From Streptomyces sp. NRRL S-244 (lineage in GTDB: Bacteria; Actinomycetota; Actinomycetes; Streptomycetales; Streptomycetaceae): a DNA stretch of 64,000 nt. Of the stretch, positions 1-7,730 are shown piece by piece. The notes beneath the pieces are model-generated. The model was not told the DNA's origin and searched no databases. It saw nothing but the letters and a program-made list of their open reading frames with translations. A program made the position numbers and the translations under genes. The number at the start of each line of letters is the position of its first letter. Position 1 is the stretch's first letter. The DNA lies in assembly GCF_000717915.1 (NCBI RefSeq), contig NZ_JOCX01000007.1:62001-126000 (forward strand), read 5' to 3'.

Positions 1-450
1 TGGGTCGACTTCCGGGCCGCCGCCCACGCCTCGGCCGTCGGCAAGGCCCTGCTGGCCCAGCTCGGGACCGACGGCCGCAAGGACCACCTGTCCCGGCACC
101 GGGCGGCGCGGTTCACCGCCCACACCATCACCCGGCAGGACGACCTCTTCCGGCAGCTCGACACCCGCCGGCCGGGCGCCCCCCTGCTGGACCTCCAGGA
201 GTACGCCGTGGGCACGGTCTGCGCCGCCGTGCCGATCACCTCGGGCCCCAACGCCGAATGCCTGGCCCTGTCCATCCCGGCCCCCGACCCGCACCGCCTC
301 GTGCAGGCCGCCCGGATCCTCCAGAGCGAGGCCGCGGCGGTACTGCTCGCCCTGATCGTGGCGGGCACCGGCCCGGGCACCTCCCGTACGGCGCCGCACC
401 GCGAGGAGGGAGCGGGAGAGCCCGGCAGCATCCTGATCACCGCCACCTAG
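1..450 (+). CDS. IclR-family transcriptional regulator, C-terminal part (5' end outside window)
   Basis: The first 149 codons read open from base 1 to a TAG stop at 448-450; the N-terminal winged-helix part lies outside the window. The visible part is an IclR effector-binding domain: the HASAVGKALLA segment near the start and the 'EYAVGTVCAAVPI' segment with its small-residue ligand pocket are typical of the family. IclR proteins are dimeric regulators that bind small metabolites and usually control a neighbouring catabolic operon. The adjacent P450 unit on the same strand is the obvious candidate target, which is inferred from position only. The last ~25 residues are low complexity and probably disordered. 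Confidence 0.85.
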   Translation, partial: WVDFRAAAHASAVGKALLAQLGTDGRKDHLSRHRAARFTAHTITRQDDLFRQLDTRRPGAPLLDLQEYAVGTVCAAVPITSGPNAECLALSIPAPDPHRLVQAARILQSEAAAVLLALIVAGTGPGTSRTAPHREEGAGEPGSILITAT

Positions 451-549
451 GTCGTGTCCCGGGGCGGTCCTCCCGCCGGCCCGCCCCGGGCGTCACCCGA
501 CCGCACTGCCCCGCTGGCACGCGGGCCCGGCGGGCGGCTTGCTGGAGAG

Positions 550-1176
550 ATGACAGAGCGAGCACCGGGAACCCGGCAACAAGCCCTGAGCACCCCCAAG
601 GCCGCAGGGCTGGCGGGGGTCGTCTTCGCCGTCCTGCTCGCGACGGCGATCGTGCTCGCCCGGATCGCCCTGCCCGAAGGGGGCGGCGGCGAGGAGATGA
701 TCGCCCCGGGCGAGCGGGGGGCGCTGCAGACGGCGACCGAGCTCGTCCCGTTCGCGGGCATCGCCTTCCTGTGGTTCATGGGCGCACTGCGCGAGCACAC
801 CGGCGACGCCGAGGACCGGTTCATCGCGACCGTGTTCATGGGCAGCGGACTGGTCTTCGTCGCCTGCCTCTTCGGAGCCGTCGCCGCCGCCGGGACCGTG
901 CTCGACGCCGAGGACCCCACCAGCTTCGGCCGGCACTTCGCGTACACGCTGCTCACGACGTACGGGATGCGGATGGCCGCCGTCTTCGTCCTCGCGACCT
1001 CGACCATCGGGCGCAAGCTCGGGGTCCTGCCCAGGTCCCTGGTCGTGATCGGGACCCTGGCCGGGGTGGCCCTGCTGGCAGTGGGCTCCAGCGTGCCGTA
1101 CTGCGAGCTCGTCTTCCCGGCCTGGGCCCTGCTCATCAGCCTGTACATCCTGCGCGCCGCCCGCCGCACCGCGTGA
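550..1176 (+). CDS. Conserved membrane protein of unknown function
   Basis: This 208-residue protein has about five hydrophobic segments: one near residues 17-36, a second around the FAGIAFLWFMGAL stretch, a third around VFMGSGLVFVACLF, and two more towards the C-terminus. I do not recognise a named family. The ATG at 550 follows GGAGAG very closely. An in-frame GTG at 454 would add 32 low-complexity residues and lacks a better ribosome site, so the start is uncertain. It lies between the IclR gene and the ferredoxin gene with 113 nt to the latter, so it may be co-transcribed with the P450 unit, but nothing in the sequence ties it to electron transfer. Confidence 0.7.
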   Translation: MTERAPGTRQQALSTPKAAGLAGVVFAVLLATAIVLARIALPEGGGGEEMIAPGERGALQTATELVPFAGIAFLWFMGALREHTGDAEDRFIATVFMGSGLVFVACLFGAVAAAGTVLDAEDPTSFGRHFAYTLLTTYGMRMAAVFVLATSTIGRKLGVLPRSLVVIGTLAGVALLAVGSSVPYCELVFPAWALLISLYILRAARRTA

Positions 1177-1289
1177 CTCCCGCTCGCCGCCGCCTCCCGT
1201 CACCCCAATGGCCTCGCCGGACGGGCCGTCCCGCTTCCCGGGCCGCACGCTGGCCGGGAAGCCGGAGGGGCCAACGAAAGGACTGGACC

Positions 1290-1553
1290 TTGCTGAGGCT
1301 TGTCGTCGATCTCAACCGGTGCCAGGGGTACGCGCAGTGCGCCTTCCTCGCACCCGACGTCTTCGCGATGCACGGAGACGAGGGCCTGCTCTACGACCCG
1401 CAGGCGCAGGACGCCCACCGCGAGCGCGTGGCCCAGGCGGTCGCCGCCTGCCCGGTGCAGGCGATCCTCGTGGACGAGCTGGACATGGCCGCCACCGCGC
1501 CCGGCACCCCGGGCGGCGCCGCGCGGGCCGCCGCGGAGGCGTCCGATGGCTGA
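1290..1553 (+). CDS. Ferredoxin of the P450 electron-transfer type ([3Fe-4S]-like)
   Basis: This 87-residue protein begins with a TTG start preceded by GAAAGGA. It has the short-ferredoxin motif C-x2-Y-x2-C (CQGYAQC, residues 11-17) and a later C-P pair (ACPVQ). The motif has tyrosine where a [4Fe-4S] protein has cysteine, as in ferredoxins that serve actinomycete P450s. Its expected role is to pass electrons from the reductase encoded immediately downstream to the P450 encoded after that. Its last codons overlap the reductase start by 8 nt, which implies translational coupling. The final 20 residues are an alanine-rich tail outside the conserved fold. Confidence 0.9.
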   Translation: MLRLVVDLNRCQGYAQCAFLAPDVFAMHGDEGLLYDPQAQDAHRERVAQAVAACPVQAILVDELDMAATAPGTPGGAARAAAEASDG

Positions 1554-2967
1554 CACCGCCACGGACCGTCTCAAGACGGACGGCCGGATCGTCGTCGTCG
1601 GCGCCTCGCTCGCCGGGCTGCGCGGCGCCGAGACCCTGCGCGAGAAGGGCTTCAAGGGCACGCTGACCATGATCGGCGACGAGCCCCACGAGCCGTACGA
1701 CCGCCCGCCCCTGTCCAAGCAGGCGCTGCTGGGCATGGGTACGGCCGAGGGCACCGCGCTGCCCCGCCGCCGCGACATCGACGCCGAATGGCGCCTCGGC
1801 GTACGGGCCAGCGGCCTCGACATGGCGGCCCGGCGGGTCAAACTCGCCGACGGGGACGAGGTCCCGTACGACCGGCTGCTGATCGCCACCGGCGTCCGGG
1901 CCCGGCCCTGGCCCAATCCGGCCGAGGGCGAGCTCGACGGCGTGTTCGTGCTCCGGACCCGCGACGACGGCGCGGCCCTGGCCCGGCGGCTCGACGCGGG
2001 CCCGCGCCGGGTCCTGGTCATCGGCGCCGGGTTCACCGGCTCCGAGATCGCCTCCGCCTGCCGCGAGCGCGGAGTGGAGGTCACCGTCGCCGAGCGCGCC
2101 GACGCGCCCCTGGTCGGTGCGCTCGGCGGGGTCATCGGCGCGGTCGCCGCCGAACTCCACCGGGAGAACGGCGTCGACCTGCGCACCGGCATCATGGTCA
2201 CGGCCCTGGAGGGCGACTCCACCGGACACGTCCGCGCCGCGCACTTCTCCGACGGCACCTCGCTGGAGTGCGACGTCGTGGTCGTCTCGCTCGGCGCCCA
2301 GCGCAACACCGAGTGGCTGACCGGCTCCGGACTCGGCGCCGGCCCCCGCGGCATCGCCTGCGACGCGGGCTGCCGGGCCTTCGACATCCGCGGGATCGTC
2401 ACCGACGACATCTTCGTCGCGGGCGACGTCGCCCGCTCCCCGCACCCGCTGTTCGGCTACCAGTTCCTGTCCCTGGAGCACTGGGGCAACGCCGTATCGC
2501 AGGCGGAGACCGCGGCCCACAACATGCTCAGCGAGAGCAGCGAGCGCCGCCCGCACATCTGGGTGCCGGCCTTCTGGTCCTCGCAGTTCGGGGTGAGCAT
2601 CAAATCGGTCGGCGTGCCCTCGATGGGCACCGAGATCATGATCACCCAGGGCTCGCGCGCCGAACGCCGCTTCACCGGCGTCTACGGCTACCAGGGCCGC
2701 GTCATCGGGGCGGTCACCTTCGACAACTCGCGCTGGCTGCAATTCTACCAGGAGCAGATCGAGGCCACCGCGCCCTTCCCGCCGCCGTTCCCCACGGTCG
2801 ACCGGCGCCCCGAGGGGCAGAAGCCGCTCCCCGCGGACTTCCCCGACCCGTCCGTGCCCACGCACGGACCGACCGTCACGCTCAGCGGGTACTCGCCGGC
2901 CGACCGGCGCCTCACGTTCACCCCCGCCGGGCACCGGCCCGCCCGCCCCCCGGAGGTCCCGGCATGA
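1546..2967 (+). CDS. FAD-dependent NAD(P)H:ferredoxin reductase
   Basis: This 473-residue flavoprotein has a first dinucleotide-binding motif at residues 15-25 (VVVGASLAGLR), the EPYDRPPLSK segment typical of the ferredoxin/rubredoxin reductase group, and a second motif (VLVIGAGFTGSE) for NAD(P)H. A 'DIFVAGDVAR' segment marks the FAD-binding C-terminal part. It should reduce the ferredoxin encoded just upstream. The C-terminus is about 60 residues longer than usual and rich in proline. The ATG overlaps the ferredoxin gene by 8 nt, and its own TGA overlaps the P450 start by 4 nt, so the three genes form one tightly coupled unit. Confidence 0.92.
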   Translation: MADTATDRLKTDGRIVVVGASLAGLRGAETLREKGFKGTLTMIGDEPHEPYDRPPLSKQALLGMGTAEGTALPRRRDIDAEWRLGVRASGLDMAARRVKLADGDEVPYDRLLIATGVRARPWPNPAEGELDGVFVLRTRDDGAALARRLDAGPRRVLVIGAGFTGSEIASACRERGVEVTVAERADAPLVGALGGVIGAVAAELHRENGVDLRTGIMVTALEGDSTGHVRAAHFSDGTSLECDVVVVSLGAQRNTEWLTGSGLGAGPRGIACDAGCRAFDIRGIVTDDIFVAGDVARSPHPLFGYQFLSLEHWGNAVSQAETAAHNMLSESSERRPHIWVPAFWSSQFGVSIKSVGVPSMGTEIMITQGSRAERRFTGVYGYQGRVIGAVTFDNSRWLQFYQEQIEATAPFPPPFPTVDRRPEGQKPLPADFPDPSVPTHGPTVTLSGYSPADRRLTFTPAGHRPARPPEVPA

Positions 2968-4205
2968 AGCAAGGCATCCTGAGCGACATCCTCGACTACT
3001 CCAACCGCGCGAACCCGTACCCGCTCTACGCGGAGCTGCGCAAGACGCCGGTCTACCACGACGGGGACGGCCCGTACGTCGTCAGCACGTACCACCACAT
3101 CCAGAGCCTGCTGCACGACCCGCGGCTCAGCTCCGAGGCCCGCAATCTGTCCGCGAGCGCCGGGGACCCGCTGGCCGGCGGCGAGGACGAGGGAGCCTCG
3201 GCCCTGCCGCCGAGCTTCCTCAAACTGGACCCGCCGGAGCACGACCGGCTGCGCCGGATGACCAACCGCCCCTTCGGGCCGCCGCACTCCCCGCACCGCG
3301 TCGACGACATGCGCGGCTTCCTGGGCGCCACCGTCACCGGACTCATCGACAACCTCGGCGACCCGGAACGGATCGACCTGGTCGACCAGTTCGCCTACCC
3401 GTTCCCCGTCACCATGATCTGCCGGCTGCTCGGCGTACCGCGCGAGGACGAGGCCCGCTTCCACGTCTGGGCCGACACCCTGGCCGCGAGCCTGGACCCC
3501 GACCCCGACGCCGACCAGACGGAGCGGGAGAAGAAGACCCACGACGCCCGGATGGAACTGGGCATGTACCTGGCCGGGCTGATCGAGGAGCGCCGCAAGA
3601 ACCCCGGCGAGGACATGCTCTCCCAACTGGCCGTCGGACACGGCCAGGACGAGACGATGAGCACGATGGAGCTGCTCAGCACCGCGGCCCTGCTGCTCAT
3701 CGCGGGCCACGAGACCACCGTCAACCTCATCACCAACGGGATGCTCACCCTGCTGCGCAACCCGGACGTCCTGCGGCAGCTGCGCGAGACGCCCGACCTC
3801 GCCGTGCCCATGGTGGAGGAGCTGCTGCGGTTCGAGCCGCCGGTGCAGCTGCTGCCGCAGCGCACCCCGCTCGTGGACATCGAGGTCGGCGGGGTCACCA
3901 TCCCCAAGGGCTCGTCGATGTGGCTGATCATCGCCTCCGGCAACCGGGACCCGAACCGCTTCGAGGACCCGGACCGCTTCGACCCGTACCGCAAGGACAT
4001 CCAGCACCTGGGCCTCGGCAGCGGCATCCACAGCTGCTTCGGCGCCCCGCTGGCCCGGCTGGAGGCGCAGCTCGCGCTGAGCGAGCTGGCCCGCCGCCTG
4101 GAGAACCCGCGCCTGGTCGAGGACCCGCCGCCCTACCGGCAGAACGCGGTGCTGCGCGGCCCGCGCCACCTGCGGATCACGTGCGACGGGGTCCGTCCCG
4201 CCTGA
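2964..4205 (+). CDS. Cytochrome P450
   Basis: This 413-residue soluble bacterial P450 shows the I-helix oxygen-activation motif AGHETT (residues 247-252), the K-helix EELLRFEPP (E-x-x-R), and the haem-ligand loop GLGSGIHSCFG with Cys358. The usual Phe at the start of that loop is Leu here, a tolerated variant. The substrate cannot be told from sequence. GGAGG at 2952-2956 precedes the ATG, and the start overlaps the reductase stop. With ferredoxin and reductase encoded upstream this is a self-contained three-component monooxygenase. A perfect hairpin follows the stop codon. Confidence 0.95.
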   Translation: MKQGILSDILDYSNRANPYPLYAELRKTPVYHDGDGPYVVSTYHHIQSLLHDPRLSSEARNLSASAGDPLAGGEDEGASALPPSFLKLDPPEHDRLRRMTNRPFGPPHSPHRVDDMRGFLGATVTGLIDNLGDPERIDLVDQFAYPFPVTMICRLLGVPREDEARFHVWADTLAASLDPDPDADQTEREKKTHDARMELGMYLAGLIEERRKNPGEDMLSQLAVGHGQDETMSTMELLSTAALLLIAGHETTVNLITNGMLTLLRNPDVLRQLRETPDLAVPMVEELLRFEPPVQLLPQRTPLVDIEVGGVTIPKGSSMWLIIASGNRDPNRFEDPDRFDPYRKDIQHLGLGSGIHSCFGAPLARLEAQLALSELARRLENPRLVEDPPPYRQNAVLRGPRHLRITCDGVRPA

Positions 4206-4206
4206 A

Positions 4207-4234
4207 GCCGCGGGCCGGATCTCCGGCCCGCGGC
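4207..4234 (+). terminator. Hairpin terminator after the P450 gene
   Basis: A perfect 12-bp inverted repeat (GCCGCGGGCCGG and its complement) with a 4-nt ATCT loop begins 1 nt after the P450 stop codon. There is no U-tract, which is common for actinomycete terminators. It separates the P450 operon from the convergent secreted-protein gene. Confidence 0.8.
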
Positions 4235-4264
4235 CCCTCGCGTGAGCGGTGAGGAGCGAGAGGC

Positions 4265-4777
4265 TCAGAAGGAGGTCCAGGTGAAGGCCACCTGGTCACC
4301 GGCGTTCAGCTTGAACTGGCAGCCGCCGACCGGGGTGGGCGTGCCGTTGACCGAGATGCTCCAGTACGCCGAGCCGCCGCCGCTCACGTTCTTGATCGTG
4401 TCGACGGAGTAGTCGTCGAAGGACGCGTACCAGGTGCCGTCCCAGCCGAAGTAGTTTCTCCGGGCCGCGTCGTCGAGCGCCGCCGTCGGGGTCGGGACCT
4501 TGGACGGGTTGGCGTTGCCGTTGGTGCCGTCGCACTTGTGCGCGCCGCCCGTGGCGGTCGTGACGTCGTGGCCCTTCGTGTTGACCTTCCCCTTGAACAG
4601 CAGCCCGTTCGGACCCTGCACGGTCAGGGTCACGTTGACCGCCTTGTTCGTGTTCGGTGCGGCCTGGGCCTGGGCCTGGGCCTGCGCCTGGGCGTGGGCC
4701 GCGGCGGGCGCGGTGGCGAGGGCGAGGCCGAGGGCGGCCGTGGTCACGACGGCGCGGCGGGCGAGGGTCTGGCGCAT
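4265..4777 (-). CDS. Secreted DUF4430-like protein
   Basis: This 170-residue protein has a classical signal peptide: a basic RR start, a hydrophobic core around residues 11-25 and a cleavage zone near AHAQA. An Ala-Gln repeat (AQAQAQAQAQ) follows, encoded by a GGCCTG hexamer array. The mature part contains features like 'DGTWYASFDDYSVDTIKNVSGGGSAYWSISVNGTP', resembling DUF4430-type domains that pair a small beta fold with a 'W.S..VNG' motif. A metal- or cobalamin-binding role is known for distant relatives only and I do not assign one here. It is monocistronic and convergent with the P450 operon. Confidence 0.7.
   Translation of the reverse strand: MRQTLARRAVVTTAALGLALATAPAAAHAQAQAQAQAQAAPNTNKAVNVTLTVQGPNGLLFKGKVNTKGHDVTTATGGAHKCDGTNGNANPSKVPTPTAALDDAARRNYFGWDGTWYASFDDYSVDTIKNVSGGGSAYWSISVNGTPTPVGGCQFKLNAGDQVAFTWTSF
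4661..4696. repeat. Hexanucleotide tandem repeat (GGCCTG)
   Basis: Four perfect GGCCTG units are followed by two units with one change each. On the minus strand they encode the Ala-Gln repeat just after the signal peptide of the 4265-4777 product. Copy-number change would lengthen the linker by two residues per unit without a frameshift. Confidence 0.85.
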
Positions 4778-4951
4778 GGAATGCCTTCCTGGAGTGGACC
4801 GTCCGGCCTGCCGCGACGATCCCCGGTTCGGGTCCGCGTTGGCGGCCCGGACCGGAGCAGTCGCATCGTACGGTCCGTCAACACCGTTCAGGAAGCGCGG
4901 ATTTCGCCGCGGAACGCGCGGGCCGCGGCCGCCGCCGCGGCCCGCGACCGG

Positions 4952-5641
4952 CTAGGAGAGCTTGCCGTTGTAGTCCGGGAGCTTGAAGGTGCGCTCCGCG
5001 TGGCCGCCGACCAGGTCGCTGTTGTTGTTGCCGATGTTGGCGATGATCGTGTAGCCGCGGCCCTCGATCTCGGCGCGCTTGGCCGTCTTGTAGGCGCTGA
5101 CCTCGCTGAAGAGGGCCGGCAGGTCCCGGACGTACAGGTCCGTGACGGGGTAGCCGACGGCCTTCAGGTTGTGCTCGGTGAGGGAGTGGATGATCCCCGG
5201 GCGGGCGGTGACGAAGATGATGGCGACGCCGTGCTCGTCGGCGTACCGGGTCAGGTCGCGGACCTCGGAGATGGCCGGGGTCGGGAACGTCCAGAACCAG
5301 TGGAAGTCCGTCTCCAACGAGGAGTTGTCGATGTCGAGGACGATCGCGGGCTTCTCGCCGGCGGGCGACTGGGCGATGCGCTGCTCGACGTACGGACGGG
5401 CCGTGGCCATGACGGCGGCGACATCGCGCTTCCACGTGCCGTAGTCGATGCCGCGCAACAGGGCGTTGCCGCCGGGCGCGGAGGCGGTGGCGGAGACGGT
5501 GGCCGCGGCCGGGGCGGTCACCGGGGCCGGGACCGGGGCGGGGGCGGCCTGGGCGGAGGCGGCAGGGGCCAGCATCAGGACGACGGTGGCCGCCGCCGTG
5601 GCGGTGGCGGTGCCGAGCAGGCGGGCGCGGGTGCTGCGCAT
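4952..5641 (-). CDS. Secreted HAD-superfamily (class B-type) acid phosphatase
   Basis: This 229-residue protein begins with a signal peptide (MRSTRARLL, then a hydrophobic core ending near ASAQA) and an alanine-proline-rich linker. The catalytic HAD motif I is LDIDNSSLET (D-x-D nucleophile), motif II is FVTARP, and an acidic motif is near IGNNNSDLVGG. Relatives are secreted acid phosphatases that hydrolyse phosphomonoesters. The ATG at 5641 is chosen over one 30 nt upstream because GAGGAG precedes it at good distance. It is transcribed alone in the same direction as the dehydrogenase gene upstream. Confidence 0.85.
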   Translation of the reverse strand: MRSTRARLLGTATATAAATVVLMLAPAASAQAAPAPVPAPVTAPAAATVSATASAPGGNALLRGIDYGTWKRDVAAVMATARPYVEQRIAQSPAGEKPAIVLDIDNSSLETDFHWFWTFPTPAISEVRDLTRYADEHGVAIIFVTARPGIIHSLTEHNLKAVGYPVTDLYVRDLPALFSEVSAYKTAKRAEIEGRGYTIIANIGNNNSDLVGGHAERTFKLPDYNGKLS

Positions 5642-5727
5642 GTGGGGGCGCTCCTCAGGGGGGATTGGCATGTACAGTGCCAGAATTCGAAAGATCGCCC
5701 CGCCTGTCTACTGGTCGGTAGTTAAAT

Positions 5728-6486
5728 TTAGGTGGCCGTCCAGCCACCATCGAGGGGGAGCGAGGCTCCCGTGAGGTAGCCGGCGTGGGGTCCGCACAGC
5801 CACACCGCCGCCGCCGCGACCTCCTCGGGCTCGATCAGCCGCTTGATCGCGGACCGGGTCAGCAGCACCTCGGACAGCACGTTCTCGGGGCCGATGCCGT
5901 GCGCGGCGGCCTGCTGCTCGATCTGCGCCTCGACCAGGGGCGTACGGACGTAGCCGGGGCTGACGCAGTTGCTGGTCACCCCGTACGGGGCCCCCTCGAT
6001 CGCGGCGACCTTGCTCAGCCCCTCCAGCCCGTGCTTCGCGGCCACGTACGCGGACTTGTACGCGCTGGCCCGCAGCCCGTGGGCGCTGGAGATGTTGACG
6101 ACCCGCCCCCAGCCGGCCGCGTACATGTGCGGTAGCACGTGCCGCAGCAGCAGGAACGGCGCGGTGACCATCACCTGCTGGATCAGGGCGAACCGCTCGG
6201 CCGGGAACTCGGGGATGGGGGCGACGTGTTGCAGGCCCGCACTGTTGACCAGGATGTCCACCGCGGTCGGCAGCCGCTCGATCGCGGCCGGGTCGGCGAG
6301 GTCGACGACGTGAGCCTGCCCGCCGACCAGTCCGGCGACGGACGCGGCCGACTCCTCGGCGATGTCGGCCACGTGCACGGTGGCGCCCGCCTCGGCCAGG
6401 GCGATCGCGCAGGCCCGGCCGATGCCGCTGCCGCCGCCGGTCACCAGCGCGACGCGCTCCCGCAGGAAAGGAAGTTGGCTCGTCAT
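5728..6486 (-). CDS. bdhA: 3-hydroxybutyrate dehydrogenase (short-chain dehydrogenase)
   Basis: This 252-residue short-chain dehydrogenase has the TGGGSGIG cofactor motif at residues 16-23, NSAG, a catalytic serine in NISSAHG, and YVAAK (Tyr and Lys of the active site). The 'NISSAHGLRASAYKSAYVAAKHGLEGLSK' region and the LDGGW ending resemble NAD-dependent D-3-hydroxybutyrate dehydrogenases, which convert 3-hydroxybutyrate to acetoacetate; substrate assignment is by family resemblance. Its upstream neighbour on the same strand is a PHB-depolymerase-type esterase, which fits a joint role in using polyhydroxybutyrate monomers. Confidence 0.8.
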   Translation of the reverse strand: MTSQLPFLRERVALVTGGGSGIGRACAIALAEAGATVHVADIAEESAASVAGLVGGQAHVVDLADPAAIERLPTAVDILVNSAGLQHVAPIPEFPAERFALIQQVMVTAPFLLLRHVLPHMYAAGWGRVVNISSAHGLRASAYKSAYVAAKHGLEGLSKVAAIEGAPYGVTSNCVSPGYVRTPLVEAQIEQQAAAHGIGPENVLSEVLLTRSAIKRLIEPEEVAAAAVWLCGPHAGYLTGASLPLDGGWTAT

Positions 6487-6526
6487 GGCTGAACCCTAGG
6501 GAGGGCGGACGGCCGCGCCCATGGTC

Positions 6527-6564
6527 CCGCACACCACACTCGGGGGCCGGGCCGTGGTGTGCGG
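6527..6564. promoter_or_regulatory. Inverted repeat between esterase and dehydrogenase genes
   Basis: CCGCACACCAC at 6527-6537 is matched by its exact complement at 6554-6564 around a GC-rich 16-nt loop. It lies in the 115-nt gap after the esterase stop and before the dehydrogenase start, both read on the minus strand. It could be a terminator, an attenuator or a processing site. Confidence 0.55.
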
Positions 6565-6601
6565 AGCCATGAACGGCGCGGGTGCGCGGCGGCGGCCGCC
6601 G

Positions 6602-7645
6602 TCAACGCCGCCCGGTGGAAAGGAAGTCGAGCACAGTGGCGCTCGCGTCCAGTGCGGTGCTGACGGAGCCGAAGCCCGCGGGCGGGGGAACGGTCGAGCC
6701 GGGCCAGGTGTGGCCCGCCCCGTGCATGACGAGCAGCCGCACTTCCGCCCCCGCGGGGCCGGCCGGCCAGGTGACGGAGTCGTAGCCGGACTTGCCCTCC
6801 TCGGCAGGACTGCCGGCCCCGCCCGCCGCGGCGAACGCCTCCGCACTGGCCCGCGCGGACATGGTCGCGGTGATGGGCTCCTCCCCGGGAGCGGCCGGCC
6901 CGGGACTGGGCAGCCCGGCCAGTGGCCGTACGGGGTCCTCGGCCCCGTAGACGATCAGGACGGGCACCGGCCCGGTGGGCTTCACGGCGGCGGCCCCGGT
7001 GGGGAGTTCACCGGAGACCGCGGCCGCGCCCGCGACCAGGTCCGGTCGCTGCGCGGCCATCCGCAGCGCCATGGAGCCGCCGTTGGAGAACCCGGCGACG
7101 TAGATCCGGTGCGGGTCCGCCCGGCCGGTGCGCACGAGTTCGGCGACCAGCGCCTCGGTGAACCGGACATCGGCGTCCGGATCCGGGCGCCGGTCGGTGG
7201 GAGCGGTGCCGGCGCCCCAGGCCTTGTCCAGCGCCTCCGGGTACACGAGGAGCATGCCGCGGGCCTCGGCGGCCCGGTCCAGGCCGCTCTGCTTGCGCAG
7301 GTTCTCGGCGTCGGCACCGCGCCCGTGGAAGGCGATGAGCAGCGGCCGGGGTCCGCCGTCCGCGGCGGGGCGGTGCATCAGGTACTCCCTGGTGCCGCCG
7401 TCCACGGTCAGCCGTTCCCGGCTGTCGACGCCGGGGGCCGGGGCGGCGGCGCTCGTACTCACGGCGGGCCCGGCCGCGGCGGGCGGCCGCGCGCCCGTCG
7501 AGCAGCCACCGAGCCCGGCGGCGGTCAGGGCGAGGCCGAGGGCGACGGCGGCGGCGTACGGGATGCGACGCGGGGTGCGCCGGGTGCGCCGCGTGCTCCG
7601 TGTGCCGGTGCGGTCGGGTGACGGGGGGAAGGGGTTCGAGGACAT
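6602..7645 (-). CDS. PHB-depolymerase-family esterase, lipoprotein (LpqC-like)
   Basis: This 347-residue protein has a basic N-terminus, a hydrophobic segment and a lipobox (LGGCS), so it is probably a lipid-anchored surface protein. The alpha/beta-hydrolase features are the oxyanion segment IAFHGRGADAE, the nucleophile elbow GFSNGGS, an aspartate in YGAEDPVRPL and a catalytic histidine in HGAGHTWPG. This pattern is that of the PHB depolymerase / feruloyl esterase / LpqC group. Substrate could be a polyester or an acylated sugar. It is divergent from a LysR gene, which may regulate it, and lies upstream of the 3-hydroxybutyrate dehydrogenase gene. Confidence 0.82.
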   Translation of the reverse strand: MSSNPFPPSPDRTGTRSTRRTRRTPRRIPYAAAVALGLALTAAGLGGCSTGARPPAAAGPAVSTSAAAPAPGVDSRERLTVDGGTREYLMHRPAADGGPRPLLIAFHGRGADAENLRKQSGLDRAAEARGMLLVYPEALDKAWGAGTAPTDRRPDPDADVRFTEALVAELVRTGRADPHRIYVAGFSNGGSMALRMAAQRPDLVAGAAAVSGELPTGAAAVKPTGPVPVLIVYGAEDPVRPLAGLPSPGPAAPGEEPITATMSARASAEAFAAAGGAGSPAEEGKSGYDSVTWPAGPAGAEVRLLVMHGAGHTWPGSTVPPPAGFGSVSTALDASATVLDFLSTGRR

Positions 7646-7696
7646 GCCGTGAGCACAGCACCGCGGCCCGCCCTCCGTCCAAGATCCGTATGGATC

Positions 7697-7716
7697 TCGG
7701 ATCGATCAAACTCCGA
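7697..7716. promoter_or_regulatory. Possible LysR operator in the divergent intergenic region
   Basis: TCGGA at 7697-7701 and its complement TCCGA at 7712-7716 are separated by 10 nt, close to the dyad spacing of LysR binding sites. A second dyad, ATCC-GTAT-GGAT, lies just upstream at 7684-7695. Both are in the 85-nt gap between the esterase and LysR start codons. Confidence 0.45.
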
Positions 7717-7730
7717 TATCGTTGCTGGCC

